From Aestuariibacter salexigens DSM 15300 (GTDB lineage Bacteria > Pseudomonadota > Gammaproteobacteria > Enterobacterales > Alteromonadaceae): a stretch of 64,000 nucleotides of DNA. The stretch is from assembly GCF_000429145.1 (NCBI RefSeq), contig NZ_AUBH01000003.1:268604-332603 (forward strand), in the 5' to 3' direction. Shown here piece after piece: positions 1 through 9,539 of this stretch. Position numbers and translations under genes: made by a program. The first letter of the stretch is position 1. Each line of letters starts with the position of its first letter. The notes below the pieces were generated by a model. It was not told where the DNA came from. It worked only from the letters and a program-made list of their open reading frames with translations, and did no database searches.

Positions 1-1
1 T

Positions 2-253
2 GTTGTGTATCACAGTCAAGCCGCACAGACATCTCCTGTCACGCAGTCCAGTGCGGTAACCGTCAAGCTAAACATTAACGATGCCACGCAGTCTCAGCTG
101 GAATCTGTGCCAGGAATAGGCCCTGCAAAGGCCGCAGCGATTATTGAGTATCGTAATGCCATTGGAAGTTTTACGAGCGTGACAGAGCTCACAAATGTGA
201 CAGGAATTGGCGAGAAGACTCTGCGAAAACTGAGTCAGTACCTGACAGTGTAA
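2..253 (+). CDS. ComEA-like helix-hairpin-helix protein, 3' part
   Basis: The reading frame is open to the left edge, so this is the C-terminal part of a gene that begins outside the window. The visible 83 residues contain a pair of helix-hairpin-helix motifs: LNINDATQSQLESVPGIG near residue 25 and VTGIGEKTLRKL near residue 65, typical of the ComEA/YbaV family. Such proteins bind double-stranded DNA without sequence specificity. Members with a signal peptide act in the periplasm during DNA uptake, but any signal peptide here lies off the window. A GTG at position 5 could be read as a start but would give a protein with no export signal. A strong hairpin terminator follows directly. Confidence 0.8.
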   Translation, partial: VVYHSQAAQTSPVTQSSAVTVKLNINDATQSQLESVPGIGPAKAAAIIEYRNAIGSFTSVTELTNVTGIGEKTLRKLSQYLTV

Positions 254-258
254 GTAAG

Positions 259-293
259 CGCTCCCTGACTGGTCAGGGAGCGTTATTATTATT
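259..293 (+). terminator. Rho-independent terminator after the comEA-like gene
   Basis: An 11-bp perfect inverted repeat (259-269 with 272-282, built on CTCCCTGAC) has a two-base apparent loop and is followed by TTATTATTATT. It lies between convergent genes. The T-rich side is on the plus strand, so it mainly ends the comEA-like transcript; galU ends inside it on the other strand and may also use the stem. Confidence 0.85.
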
Positions 294-1179
294 GAAATGC
301 TTTCAGAAAGGCAGCGAAATCGTCTTTGAGTTCAGGATGGCGTAGTGCGTATTCCACGTTGGCCTTCATGTAGCCAAGCTTACTGCCACAATCATGACTT
401 TTTCCCTTCATGTAGTAGGCATCAACTTGCTCAACCTTCATCAGCGCGGCAATGGCATCTGTTAACTGAACTTCGCCACCTGCTCCAGGCGGGGTAAATT
501 CGAGCAGATCCCAGATAGCCTGTGACAACACATAGCGACCGACTACTGCGAGGTCTGAGGGGGCTTCGTCAAGGCTTGGCTTCTCGACCATGGCGTAAAT
601 TTTCGCCGACGTACCCGGGTCAATGCTGGCGCCCTCCAAATCGACGATACCGAATTTGGTCACGTCTTCCTGCGGAACCTGTTCAACCATCACCTGACTA
701 ACGCGGCTGGTATTAAATTTGGCAACCATATCCGCCAGGTTATCTTTTTTAGGGTTCGACGCCGCATCATCAATGATCACGTCTGGCAGCACAACTGCAA
801 ACGGCGCATCGCCGATCAGAGGTCTAGCACACAGAATGGCGTGTCCAAGCCCATTGGCAACCCCCTGTCTAACGTGCATGATAGTAACGTCTTTGGGACA
901 GATGGCCTGTACATCTTCTAACAGCTGGCGTTTTACACGCTTTTCCAACGTCGCTTCGAGTTCAAAGGACGTGTCGAAATGGTTCTCGATGCTGTTTTTA
1001 CTGGCGTGCGTGACAAGCACGATTTCTTTGATGCCTGCATTAACGCATTCATTTACCACATATTGAATAAGTGGCTTATCCACCACCGGCAGCATCTCTT
1101 TTGGGATTGCCTTAGTGGCGGGAAGCATTCTGGTGCCTAATCCAGCGACCGGGATCACGGCCTTTTTTACTTGGCTCAT
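289..1179 (-). CDS. galU: UTP--glucose-1-phosphate uridylyltransferase GalU
   Basis: GalU makes UDP-glucose from UTP and glucose-1-phosphate in the cytoplasm. UDP-glucose is the substrate of the Ugd enzyme encoded directly upstream. The 296-residue length fits bacterial GalU. The nucleotide-binding signature [19 protein letters not shown] is at residues 13-31, and PLIQYVVNE, the sugar-binding region VEKPS and the C-terminal region with [15 protein letters not shown] are all visible. Its ATG lies one base after the ugd stop codon, so the two are surely co-transcribed and probably translationally coupled. The gene is intact and ordinary. Confidence 0.97.
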   Translation of the reverse strand: MSQVKKAVIPVAGLGTRMLPATKAIPKEMLPVVDKPLIQYVVNECVNAGIKEIVLVTHASKNSIENHFDTSFELEATLEKRVKRQLLEDVQAICPKDVTIMHVRQGVANGLGHAILCARPLIGDAPFAVVLPDVIIDDAASNPKKDNLADMVAKFNTSRVSQVMVEQVPQEDVTKFGIVDLEGASIDPGTSAKIYAMVEKPSLDEAPSDLAVVGRYVLSQAIWDLLEFTPPGAGGEVQLTDAIAALMKVEQVDAYYMKGKSHDCGSKLGYMKANVEYALRHPELKDDFAAFLKAFQ

Positions 1180-1180
1180 A

Positions 1181-2521
1181 TTATTGTTCCTGTACTGATA
1201 AACCTCGACCTATGGCGTAGTAATGCAAACCATATTCCACCATCAAAGCCGGTTCAAATAGATTCCGTCCATCAAAAATAAGCGGTTGTTTCAGCGATTG
1301 TTTAATGTGTTCAAAATCTGGCGCTCTGAACGCCTGCCATTCTGTGCAGATCACCAGAAAGTCGGCGCCTGACAGTGCCGCTTCTTTGGTACCAGTTAAT
1401 TTCAGATCCTCACGGGCACCATAGATACGCTGGGTTTCTTCCATTGCCTCAGGATCATAGGCTTGCACGATAGCGCCAGCATCCCAGAGTTTTTCCATCA
1501 GTACTCGGCTTGACGCCTCGCGCATGTCGTCGGTATTCGGCTTGAAAGACAGTCCCCACAGGGCCACCGTTTTACCTTGCAATGCGCCATTGAAGTGGCG
1601 TTGAATGTACTCAAACAATTTCTCTTTCTGGCGATAATTAACCGCTTCAACAGACTCAAGTATTTGTGGTGTATACCCTACCCCATTTGCACTACGAATA
1701 AGCGCTTGCACATCTTTAGGGAAACATGAGCCGCCGTAACCACAGCCCGGATAAATAAACTGATAGCCAATGCGCGGGTCTGAACCGATACCGCGTCTGA
1801 CATGCTCAATATCTGCACCAAAGCGTTCAGCCAGGTTAGCCATCTCATTCATAAAGCTGATTTTTGTTGCCAGCATGCAGTTGGCTGCATATTTCGTGAG
1901 TTCAGCACTGCGGATATCCATCACAATCACCTTATCGTGATTGCGATTAAATGGCGCATACAGTTCTCTCAGCTTTTTCTCTGAGCGTTCACTGCTGGTA
2001 CCGAGAATAATTCTATCAGGTCGCATACAGTCATTTACCGCGGCACCTTCTTTCAAAAATTCCGGGTTAGAGACCACGTCGTAAGTGACAGACTTTCCAG
2101 CCTCTTTTAGCACATCAGCGATTTTGCTGCGTACCTTGTCAGCAGTGCCTACCGGAACCGTTGATTTATTAATAACAATCTTGTGGCTTTGCATGTGCTC
2201 AGCAATCGTAGATGCCACGGCAAGGACGTACTTGAGATCTGCTGAACCATCTTCATCAGGAGGCGTACCCACCGCAATAAAAATCACCTCACCGTGCGTG
2301 ACACCTTTCTTTGCATCGGTGGTAAACGTCAGTCTGCCGCCCTCGAAATTGCTCTTTACCAGTGGTGTCAGACCGGGCTCATAAATGGGGATGATGCCTT
2401 TTTCGAGATTGTCGACCTTGGTCTGGTCAACATCCACACAAACAACATCATGTCCTACTTCAGCAAGAACGGCCGCTTGCACCAGGCCAACATAGCCAAT
2501 CCCAAATACGGTAACCTTCAT
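1181..2521 (-). CDS. ugd: UDP-glucose 6-dehydrogenase
   Basis: This enzyme oxidises UDP-glucose to UDP-glucuronic acid with two NAD+, supplying an acidic sugar for capsule synthesis. The N-terminus carries the Rossmann motif [18 protein letters not shown] (residues 7-24). The catalytic cysteine sits in the conserved [12 protein letters not shown] stretch near residues 260-271. The 446-residue length is usual. The ATG at 2521 is preceded by a GGGTAAAGG ribosome site. It sits just upstream of galU and downstream of two glycosyltransferase genes on the same strand, so precursor supply is linked to polymer assembly. Confidence 0.96.
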   Translation of the reverse strand: MKVTVFGIGYVGLVQAAVLAEVGHDVVCVDVDQTKVDNLEKGIIPIYEPGLTPLVKSNFEGGRLTFTTDAKKGVTHGEVIFIAVGTPPDEDGSADLKYVLAVASTIAEHMQSHKIVINKSTVPVGTADKVRSKIADVLKEAGKSVTYDVVSNPEFLKEGAAVNDCMRPDRIILGTSSERSEKKLRELYAPFNRNHDKVIVMDIRSAELTKYAANCMLATKISFMNEMANLAERFGADIEHVRRGIGSDPRIGYQFIYPGCGYGGSCFPKDVQALIRSANGVGYTPQILESVEAVNYRQKEKLFEYIQRHFNGALQGKTVALWGLSFKPNTDDMREASSRVLMEKLWDAGAIVQAYDPEAMEETQRIYGAREDLKLTGTKEAALSGADFLVICTEWQAFRAPDFEHIKQSLKQPLIFDGRNLFEPALMVEYGLHYYAIGRGLSVQEQ

Positions 2522-2572
2522 CCTTTACCCCACATATAACACCAATTTTTTATATTCCCTGTATCACAGGGC

Positions 2573-3448
2573 TTATCTTTTCCAGTTGTCAGCATATGAG
2601 CCGTCACGCATATGCAGACCGTCCCATATTCCCTTAAGCATATATTTCAGTCTTTCGCGGCGATTTTCTTGTAAAATACTATTGGCCAAAAGACGTATTG
2701 GCATCACGCATAGATTTCGCATCTTCCAGTACTTTGGTACGTAACTTCTTCTGACCAGTAAAAGTATATTTCTAAATTGATAATAGAGTCTGATGGGTGA
2801 GCCAACCTTATAGGTGACACCCGCAAATTGGCTTCTCGAATCACCTAGCCTGTGCACCATCTCAACGTTTTTGGCTATACCCACAGACAAGTCCTGCTGT
2901 TTTGCGCGCCAACACCACTCATGATCAACCCCATCTATAAAGAGGCCTTCCTCTTTTAGTCCTGTTGAATCCAACTTATCCAGTTCAATCAGCATTCCAG
3001 ACGAAATAATCTGACTGACACATTCAAATTGTTCATGGTTATAGATTGCCTTCTGCACTCTCGGCCTTACTCGCCGGTCGGAAAATGAGCAGATTATCTT
3101 AGGGCCAATGGCAAGTAATGGTTTGCCTACATGTTGCGCGACCTGCATAGAGTTGATGAGGTTAACAACAAAGTTAGCCGATATTTCACTGTCTTGGTCG
3201 AATAGCACACCATATTGGCAATCTGAAAGCATCAGATCGCGTAACCCAATATTGTGCGCAGCGGCGATACCAACGTTGTTAGGGAAATGGTGGTAGTTTA
3301 AGCCATCAAATTGCAGGCAGAGTTTGGCAGGCTGCGGCGAATTGTCGACTATGCACACGACATCGACTTGTTTTTCAACCTCAGTAAGAAGCCTGGAGAC
3401 AGACTCAACATCAGGATTAAACAGTACGATTACGGCGCCAGTTTTCAT
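2573..3448 (-). CDS. Family-2 glycosyltransferase, rhamnosyltransferase-like
   Basis: A 291-residue GT-A-fold glycosyltransferase. The N-terminal strand GAVIVLFNP, the CIVDNSPQP strand near residue 33, and the NNVGIAAAHNIGL segment followed by FDQDSE (the DXD-type metal and nucleotide-sugar site, near residues 95-105) match the RfbF/rhamnosyltransferase branch of GT2. The C-terminal half is rich in arginine and aromatic residues and may sit on the membrane. The start overlaps the stop of the upstream glycosyltransferase by four bases (ATGA), so the pair is translationally coupled. The donor and acceptor sugars cannot be read from sequence. Confidence 0.85.
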   Translation of the reverse strand: MKTGAVIVLFNPDVESVSRLLTEVEKQVDVVCIVDNSPQPAKLCLQFDGLNYHHFPNNVGIAAAHNIGLRDLMLSDCQYGVLFDQDSEISANFVVNLINSMQVAQHVGKPLLAIGPKIICSFSDRRVRPRVQKAIYNHEQFECVSQIISSGMLIELDKLDSTGLKEEGLFIDGVDHEWCWRAKQQDLSVGIAKNVEMVHRLGDSRSQFAGVTYKVGSPIRLYYQFRNILLLVRRSYVPKYWKMRNLCVMPIRLLANSILQENRRERLKYMLKGIWDGLHMRDGSYADNWKR

Positions 3449-4335
3449 CGCTCAGATCTTTTCTTTAACAGATGGCGATCGAGTTTATACGCTAATTTAA
3501 TGATTTTCGAGGGCATTATGCGTAGTGTTAGCACGGACAAGGCATAAAAAACGCTACCTATTGTAAAATGTTTGAGTTTTCGCATAGCGTAGAACCGTGC
3601 TTTAAACTCATTCAACGTTTTATTCAACCCTCGGCGCTTGTAAAAGTCATTGACGCGTCGAAAAGACAACATCTTTTCCTTTAAATTGGCAAATCTGAAC
3701 CCTGCAGCTGCAAGGTCCACCCACAGAAAATAGTCTTGTGTATTACGCAATGACTCGTCGTATCGGTACCCTTTTTCAAATACTGATGTTCTTATCATGA
3801 CGGTTGGATGATTTAATGAACAGCGCTTTGGCAACATGCGAATGATATCTTCATGGTTAGCCGGAAGTTCTCTGCTTCCTACGATTCTACCTAATTCGTT
3901 GACTTCAACTAAACCGCTACCCAGCACGCACACATCCAGATGCTCACGTAAGTAACTGACTTGCTTTTCAATCCGCTCCGAAAATGAAATATCGTCAGCA
4001 TCCATGCGGCAAAAATACGGTGCGGGAGATTGGCGGGCAAGCTCAGCTTCAATAATTACATTCATGCATGCGCTGAGGCCACGATTATCATCTAGCGCGA
4101 ACAACCGCATTCGCGAATCGGTACTCGCAGTTTCCTCGAGATATTTACTTATTTTATCGTTTACCGGACCATCAATAATAACGCTAAGGCACACTGACGA
4201 GTGCGTCTGTGACAGGATACTCTCGACGGCACTTTGCAGCCACTCAAGACGGTCACCACTGTACACTGCCATACCGACTACGACATCGTAGAACTCGTCA
4301 TATGACGTATCAGATAGTGTCGAGTATGATTTCAC
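3445..4335 (-). CDS. Family-2 glycosyltransferase
   Basis: A 296-residue GT2 enzyme. VVGMAVYSGD (residues 19-28) is the first strand, LQSAVESILSQT the following helix, and RMDADD (near residue 117) the DXD metal site. YRYDESLRNTQDYFLWVDLA is the usual acceptor-side motif with the catalytic-base region. The start is a GTG at 4335. An in-frame TAG lies seven codons upstream and the first internal ATG falls inside the first strand, so GTG is the only sensible start. It lies between wecA and the next glycosyltransferase, probably in one transcript with ugd and galU. Confidence 0.85.
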   Translation of the reverse strand: MKSYSTLSDTSYDEFYDVVVGMAVYSGDRLEWLQSAVESILSQTHSSVCLSVIIDGPVNDKISKYLEETASTDSRMRLFALDDNRGLSACMNVIIEAELARQSPAPYFCRMDADDISFSERIEKQVSYLREHLDVCVLGSGLVEVNELGRIVGSRELPANHEDIIRMLPKRCSLNHPTVMIRTSVFEKGYRYDESLRNTQDYFLWVDLAAAGFRFANLKEKMLSFRRVNDFYKRRGLNKTLNEFKARFYAMRKLKHFTIGSVFYALSVLTLRIMPSKIIKLAYKLDRHLLKKRSER

Positions 4336-4480
4336 GTAATAAAGAGTCCGCTGCTAACCAAAGAAAACGAATGCGTAATCTTGGAGTTAAAACGCGCTGG
4401 AAGATAGCAGATTTAGAGAAATAAATCTCTATTTTGGTGATATGACCGACTTCAACCGCTCTAAAATAGTGCAGTTAAAC

Positions 4481-5551
4481 TCACAGCCTGTAAAATGTGA
4501 AAGACTTCAGCATTTTTATGATACGCCACACATTCTGAATGATCACGCTGTAGACCACCAGAAGCATAATAAACGACCAGAACATGACGTATTCTGGGAT
4601 GTTTAACAATTCACCAGTGATACCAATGATGGCATATAGTGCTCCTAACAACAGGATCGCCATCAGAGATGCGGTAGGAGACAGACCTGCTCGCATGAAA
4701 ATGTTATGCAGATGCTTACGGTCTGGACGAAGGACAGATTGACCTTTTCGAGCACGGCGGTACATGATGGCTGCCATGTCCATCAATGGCAACCCAATTA
4801 ACCACACCGCAGTAATTGGTCTCATTACTGGCTCTCCACCTTGGGTGTACTCTACCAACAGCCATACAATGGTGAGGCCGATGAACATGCTGCCTGAGTC
4901 ACCCATAAATATCTTATTTCCTTTGAATCCTTTCCAGGAAAGATTGAAGGCAAGGAAAGGAATAAGCGCAGCAATAATGATAAGGGGCCCCATGATGAAG
5001 CTAGTGCTGTTTGACAGCACGATAAGTAAAACGACGCTCAGAAGCACAATCAGGCTCATGCCACCGGCAAGACCATCAATGCCGTCTATCATGTTGAACG
5101 CATTGATCACCCCAACGACGCATATCAATGTGAAGAAATAACCTATCAGTCCTAAGTTAACTTCTCCAAACCCAACGATGTTTCCCAGCGACGTAATGTA
5201 ATTCTGTGCACTCCATGCCATTATCGCGGCAACGCCAAATTGACACACCAAACGCCCTTTGGCGCTCAGATCAAATTTGTCGTCGAGCATCCCGAGCAAC
5301 ACAATGAAGGCCGCAGCAGTAAAAAACAATGGGTCATTTTTCAACCAGACGTCTGTCGCAAGGCTGGCCATCAACACAGCGAGGAACATTGCTACGCCGC
5401 CCGTCAGGGGCACAATACCAGAATGTTGTTTACGCCCTGAGGGATGGTCCACTAATCCAAGTTGATGCGCCAGTGGTGTCATAACGACGAGAAGAATAAG
5501 CGCGACGAAAAAGGCAGTGAATAAGGGCACCAACTGCAGGTTATCGATCAT
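4481..5551 (-). CDS. wecA: Undecaprenyl-phosphate N-acetylglucosaminyl 1-phosphate transferase, WecA type
   Basis: An integral membrane enzyme of the polyprenyl-phosphate phosphosugar transferase family. It moves HexNAc-1-phosphate from a UDP-sugar to undecaprenyl phosphate, which starts lipid-linked glycan assembly. The 356 residues contain about ten hydrophobic segments. The family motifs are present: the LDDKFD Asp pair near residues 88-93, NAFNMIDGIDGLAGG near residue 150, GDSGSMFIG near residue 218 and the cytoplasmic RPDRKHLHN loop near residue 278 (the usual HIHH region, here HLHN). This fits WecA/TagO rather than MraY. It heads the minus-strand glycan group and is divergent from the export operon. 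UDP-GlcNAc as donor is inferred from the family. Confidence 0.88.
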   Translation of the reverse strand: MIDNLQLVPLFTAFFVALILLVVMTPLAHQLGLVDHPSGRKQHSGIVPLTGGVAMFLAVLMASLATDVWLKNDPLFFTAAAFIVLLGMLDDKFDLSAKGRLVCQFGVAAIMAWSAQNYITSLGNIVGFGEVNLGLIGYFFTLICVVGVINAFNMIDGIDGLAGGMSLIVLLSVVLLIVLSNSTSFIMGPLIIIAALIPFLAFNLSWKGFKGNKIFMGDSGSMFIGLTIVWLLVEYTQGGEPVMRPITAVWLIGLPLMDMAAIMYRRARKGQSVLRPDRKHLHNIFMRAGLSPTASLMAILLLGALYAIIGITGELLNIPEYVMFWSFIMLLVVYSVIIQNVWRIIKMLKSFTFYRL

Positions 5552-5918
5552 AAATGTAGAGAATCCATCTTTTAATTTTGCGATTGCAAACTCAGTTTAA
5601 CGCCATTATGCAATTACAACGCCACAAGGTATCATAATTGCTTGTAAGGTAAAAAAACACTGCTTACGCTGCGCAGCTATAGGCGTTTCGCATGCAACTC
5701 TTTATTATTTGCGGTGCATGATAACAAAGTCGCTCCAGAAGATGCCAGTCGCGATGACGAATTAATTGTTATAACTGATAAATTTGCACAAAAATGTCGC
5801 AAAAAAGAGACATGTCGTTCGTTGGTGCAATGGTCGCAGACGGATTTGTAACGAGGTATACTCGCAAATAATTGTTCGGTAAGCCGTTTATTTAGATTGA
5901 ATGGGATAACAATAACAA
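5552..5918. other. Divergent intergenic region between wecA and the export operon
   Basis: No convincing gene lies in these 367 bases. The stretch is AT-rich and must hold the promoters of both the minus-strand wecA group and the plus-strand kps-type operon. The only clear element I can point to is the TATACT hexamer near 5857 (listed separately). I see no riboswitch-like fold or JUMPStart-like element. Confidence 0.6.
5834..5862 (+). promoter_or_regulatory. Possible sigma-70 promoter of the polysaccharide export operon
   Basis: TATACT at 5857-5862 is a good -10 hexamer, about 56 bases before the ATG of the lipoprotein gene. The sequence 17 bases upstream (TCGCAG) is a poor -35 box, so an activator may be needed or the real promoter may lie elsewhere. 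The call rests on position and the -10 match only. Confidence 0.3.
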
Positions 5919-6263
5919 ATGCGCCCTACTCTCATGTTGACTACACTTTGCGCCTTTGCACTATTGCAAGGCTGTGCAAGCAAGCCACCGCTTGTGACTG
6001 CAGATGTGAACCTTGTCACCGAAGTGAAGCGTGCTGACTACATCGCTGTCACACCCTCTACACCTGAAAAAAACAGAGTCATTAATATCGGCAATAACGT
6101 GTTTATTGCCCACAGTGATTATACATCTGCTCGCGGTTTTACATGCTTTCTCTTGCAAAAGCCCGAAGATGAAATTCAACAAGAGACGCGAATTTGCCGA
6201 GATCCATCAGGGTGGTTCGAAGTGTCTAAACTTATTCGCAATGTAGACGATATCAGCTTATGA
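5919..6263 (+). CDS. Small predicted lipoprotein of the polysaccharide export operon
   Basis: A 114-residue protein with a lipoprotein signal: a hydrophobic stretch after MRPTL and the lipobox LLQGC with the lipidated cysteine at residue 19. The residue after Cys is Ala, which favours outer-membrane sorting. The mature part is only about 95 residues and has two further cysteines (in FTCFLL and RICRDP) that could form a disulfide. I do not recognise the family. The stop overlaps the next start (ATGA, 6260-6263), tying it to the KpsD-like exporter. A role as a small partner of the outer-membrane export pore is an inference from that coupling. Confidence 0.7.
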   Translation: MRPTLMLTTLCAFALLQGCASKPPLVTADVNLVTEVKRADYIAVTPSTPEKNRVINIGNNVFIAHSDYTSARGFTCFLLQKPEDEIQQETRICRDPSGWFEVSKLIRNVDDISL

Positions 6264-8089
6264 AACGTGCCATTATTCTTACGCAACAATGCATGATGCG
6301 TGCGTCATTGCTTTTCACTTTAATTGCATCATGCGGTCAATCAGTGTTCGCTCAATCTGCTCAGGATGCGATTAACCAGTTGCAATTCCGAGCTCAACAA
6401 CAACAGAGTCCTGTCATCACCAATTCAGCGCTTGAATCACGAAGCTTATCGCCACAAAGTTTGCCCGCCGTTCAGCAACAGAGTGTTGGACAATATACAC
6501 AGGCACCGAGAAACGGCCTTCTGTTGCCGGGTGAACTAAACGCGCGCGATTTACTGCCAGTCATTGACAGTAGCGCACCTGCCCCATATGGCGCGACCTT
6601 GTTTGCAGGTGGTTATGAAAGTGAACGTACGTCGCAGATTAACGACAACTATATGATAGCACCAGGTGACAAGCTATCAGTCTGGCTGTGGGGAGGGATC
6701 AATTTTTCTGATGTTCTCACTGTTGATAATCAGGGCAACGTATTTATTCCAAACATTGGGCCTATTGCCGTTCAGGACACGCCCGCGAGCGGCATCAGTG
6801 CGCTCATCACCAGCAAGATTCGTCAGACTTATAACGACAGCGTCAATATCTACGTGAATCTGCTCAATGCCACTCCAGTCAATGTGTTTGTGGCAGGTCC
6901 GGTTATTCGACCTGGGCAATATGCGGGCATGGCGAATGACAGTTTGCTGTATTACCTGAAGCGAGCAGGCGGTATTGACTTTGACAGAGGAAGCTTCAGA
7001 AATATAAAAGTGATGCGGGACGGTCAGGCCATACTCAACGTTGATCTCTATGAGTTTATGCAAAGTGGTTCGATGCCAGATATCGTATTTAAAGATGAAG
7101 ACGTTGTGCTCGTCACGCCTCTAGGTCCAACGGTGACTGTTATCGATGGCGCAAGAAACAGCTTTCGGTTTGAACTGATAGAAAACGCAACAACGGGCGA
7201 ACAACTGTCCACATACGCCATCCCACTGCCTAATATGAGCCATGTAGGCGTCATTGGAAACCGCAAAGACGGGCCCTTTTCTGTTTACATGCCGATTGAT
7301 AGATTCAGTCAGTTCGCATTACAGAATGGTGACAAAATAAATTATACCGATGATTGGGATGCTGACGTTTATGATATTAAAATTTCCGGTAGTCACTTGG
7401 GGCCATCTTATTACACCGTAACGAAATCGACACGCCTTCACGATTTGCTGGATCATATAGAAGTCGACCCAGCGTTAGCCGATATCGATAACATTTACCT
7501 GCTCAGAAAAAGCGTTGCAGATCAGCAGAAAGAACTCATCACGCAGTCGCTTGATCGACTGGAACGCAGCGTATACACCGCACCCATACAATCGACCGGA
7601 GAAGGAGCCATCCGTGCTGAGGAAGCACAACTTGTGTCTGCATTTGTACAACGGGCCAAACAAGTCGAACCTCTCGGTCGTGTAGTCATAAGTGATAACG
7701 GCGCTGTTGCGAATATCCTGCTTGAGCAGAATGATGAAATAGTGATTCCTCTTAAAACCGACTTGGTGCAGATCGGTGGTGAAGTACTTATGCCTCAAGC
7801 GGTAGTGTACAACCCAAACGCCGACCTGGAGGATTACGTAGCCTGGGCGGGAGGATTCTCCGAGCGAGCCGATCATCAACGGATCATCATCATAAAAGCC
7901 AATGGGCTGGTGACCTTTGTAGAGCACAGTGCTGGATATTGGCTTGATAGTGATGAATCACACAATATCGTGCCGGGAGACCAGATACTGGTTCTGCCTC
8001 GCATTGATGATAAAGCGCTCCAGGCCATTAAAGATATCACCCAGATAATCTATCAGATAGCGGTCGCTGCGAACGTGGTATTGGATTAA
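6260..8089 (+). CDS. Polysaccharide export outer-membrane protein, KpsD/Wza family
   Basis: A 609-residue periplasmic/outer-membrane export protein. After an N-terminal signal sequence comes a Gln-rich linker. The Poly_export domain begins near residue 130 (YMIAPGDKLSVWLWGG), followed by SLBB-type domains (VFVAGPVIRPGQY near residue 212; a second, VQIGGEVLMPQAV, near residue 505). The C-terminus is hydrophobic and amphipathic. Size and layout match KpsD (about 560 residues) better than Wza (about 380). Signal cleavage could follow VFA. The segment IASC near residue 25 could instead be read as a lipobox, so lipidation is uncertain. Next door are KpsM, KpsT and KpsE homologues, its usual partners. 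Confidence 0.88.
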   Translation: MKRAIILTQQCMMRASLLFTLIASCGQSVFAQSAQDAINQLQFRAQQQQSPVITNSALESRSLSPQSLPAVQQQSVGQYTQAPRNGLLLPGELNARDLLPVIDSSAPAPYGATLFAGGYESERTSQINDNYMIAPGDKLSVWLWGGINFSDVLTVDNQGNVFIPNIGPIAVQDTPASGISALITSKIRQTYNDSVNIYVNLLNATPVNVFVAGPVIRPGQYAGMANDSLLYYLKRAGGIDFDRGSFRNIKVMRDGQAILNVDLYEFMQSGSMPDIVFKDEDVVLVTPLGPTVTVIDGARNSFRFELIENATTGEQLSTYAIPLPNMSHVGVIGNRKDGPFSVYMPIDRFSQFALQNGDKINYTDDWDADVYDIKISGSHLGPSYYTVTKSTRLHDLLDHIEVDPALADIDNIYLLRKSVADQQKELITQSLDRLERSVYTAPIQSTGEGAIRAEEAQLVSAFVQRAKQVEPLGRVVISDNGAVANILLEQNDEIVIPLKTDLVQIGGEVLMPQAVVYNPNADLEDYVAWAGGFSERADHQRIIIIKANGLVTFVEHSAGYWLDSDESHNIVPGDQILVLPRIDDKALQAIKDITQIIYQIAVAANVVLD

Positions 8090-8092
8090 ACC

Positions 8093-8878
8093 ATGACCAA
8101 ACCGCTCGACAGAAATGTTCTGACGGTCTGGAAAGATGTCATCTTCGCCATATTTATTCGCGAATTGCAGAGCCGTTTCAACGACAAATTTGGTCTTAGC
8201 TGGTTGGTGCTGGAGCCGCTGCTATACATCTTATTGCTGTCCCTGATCAGAAGTCGTATCAGCGGTAACGAGGTGCATGGCATCCCTATCTTTATTTTCA
8301 TGCTGTATGGACTGTTATTCATCAGGTTATTTACGGAAACAATAAACAGCACAGCAACCAGTCTCAGGAAGGATAAACCCTTATATGCATTCAGGCAGGT
8401 ACAGCCAATAAGCAGTGTACTGGCCGCCATGTTGATAGAGTTGATGTCAAAAATAGGCGTGTTTGCACTTCTGCTGCTTGCGATATATTTGATTGAGGTA
8501 GACTTTAATCTGGATGACGGATTGCTGATGATCACCATTTTTCTAACATTATGGATTTTTTCCGCAGCAATTGGCCTGTTATTTGGTATCGGTACAGCGT
8601 TTGTACCAGAACTTGATAAAGTCAGAACCCTGATCACTCGTCCTCTATTTTTCATATCAGGAGTGTTTTTTAGCTTACAGGACATTCCGCAAGCTTATTG
8701 GCATTGGTTAACATGGAATCCCGTTCTGCATGCCATTGAACTGGCTCGTTTTTCATCTTACGAAGGATATGGACAGGCTGGTGTGAGTCTGTTTTATCTG
8801 GCAATTATGAGTCTTTGTTTTACGTTTTTTGCTCTGGCCTGCTACCAGCTTACCTGGAAACGGACGTTGAGCCGATGA
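8093..8878 (+). CDS. Capsule polysaccharide ABC transporter, permease (KpsM-like)
   Basis: A 261-residue ABC-2-type inner-membrane permease with six hydrophobic segments. It starts with a short cytoplasmic amphipathic region (FAIFIRELQSRFNDKFG) typical of KpsM/Wzm, followed by LSWLVLEPLLYILLLSLI. The late PLFFISGVFFSLQDIP segment and the WNPVLHAIELAR motif are hallmarks of the polysaccharide-exporter branch. It begins three bases after the KpsD-like gene and overlaps the ATPase gene by four bases. With that ATPase it would move the finished lipid-linked polymer across the inner membrane. Confidence 0.9.
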   Translation: MTKPLDRNVLTVWKDVIFAIFIRELQSRFNDKFGLSWLVLEPLLYILLLSLIRSRISGNEVHGIPIFIFMLYGLLFIRLFTETINSTATSLRKDKPLYAFRQVQPISSVLAAMLIELMSKIGVFALLLLAIYLIEVDFNLDDGLLMITIFLTLWIFSAAIGLLFGIGTAFVPELDKVRTLITRPLFFISGVFFSLQDIPQAYWHWLTWNPVLHAIELARFSSYEGYGQAGVSLFYLAIMSLCFTFFALACYQLTWKRTLSR

Positions 8879-9522
8879 TCGAGCTTATCGGGGTGACGAA
8901 ATATTACCCGTCCAAGTTGGGGCGCCAGTATGTCTTTGATGACCTCAACTTTACTATACCTGAGGGACATAACATCGCGTTACTGGGTTCTAATGGCGCC
9001 GGAAAGTCTACACTTTTCAGGATGCTGGCAAAAAGTGAATATCCGGACAAAGGTAGGATAAGAACCAAAAAAACCGTGTCTTGGCCCCTGTCGCTGACGT
9101 CGGGCGTACATCCGCAGATGACCGGACGTGAGAACACCCGCTTTATTGGCCGTGTAAACGGTATCAGGAACCTTACAGCGTATGAGAATCGCGTTCAGGA
9201 ATTTGCCGAACTGGGTAGCAAGTATGATCTTGAAGTCAGGCAGTACTCATCGGGCATGCGTGCCCGTCTCGCCTTCGCGTGTTGTATCAGCATCGATTTT
9301 GATATTTATCTGATAGATGAGTTAACCGCTGTAGGTGACGCTGTATTCAAACGTAAAACACAGCAGGCGTTGCTTGAAATAAGTCGCAACGCTAATGTGA
9401 TCATGGTCAGTCACGAGATGAAAGAAATTCGACAGTATTGTGACAGTGCAATTACCATAAAAAATCAGCAGCTGGATTTTTATCAGGATCTTGAACATGC
9501 AATCAGTATTTATCAGCGCTAA
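8875..9522 (+). CDS. Capsule polysaccharide ABC transporter, ATP-binding protein (KpsT-like)
   Basis: A 215-residue ATPase of the KpsT/Wzt group. Walker A is GSNGAGKST (near residue 38), the signature is YSSGMRARLAFA (near residue 122) and Walker B is IYLIDELTAVGD (near residue 143), followed by the switch His in MVSHEM. The start chosen is the ATG at 8875, which overlaps the permease stop in an ATGA. An in-frame start 60 bases upstream would lie inside the permease gene and add an unrelated hydrophobic leader. Length matches KpsT (about 219 residues), so there is no Wzt-type C-terminal substrate-binding domain. Confidence 0.92.
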   Translation: MIELIGVTKYYPSKLGRQYVFDDLNFTIPEGHNIALLGSNGAGKSTLFRMLAKSEYPDKGRIRTKKTVSWPLSLTSGVHPQMTGRENTRFIGRVNGIRNLTAYENRVQEFAELGSKYDLEVRQYSSGMRARLAFACCISIDFDIYLIDELTAVGDAVFKRKTQQALLEISRNANVIMVSHEMKEIRQYCDSAITIKNQQLDFYQDLEHAISIYQR

Positions 9523-9539
9523 CCGGAACCTGTTTACCT

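Noticed and set aside
8086..8685. Minus-strand open frame of 199 residues opposite the KpsM-like gene
   Set aside because: Covered by a certain gene with family motifs; no motif or ribosome site of its own.
8815..8874. Longer N-terminus for the KpsT-like ATPase
   Set aside because: Would lie inside the permease gene and add a hydrophobic leader not found in KpsT; the ATGA overlap at 8875 is the usual arrangement.
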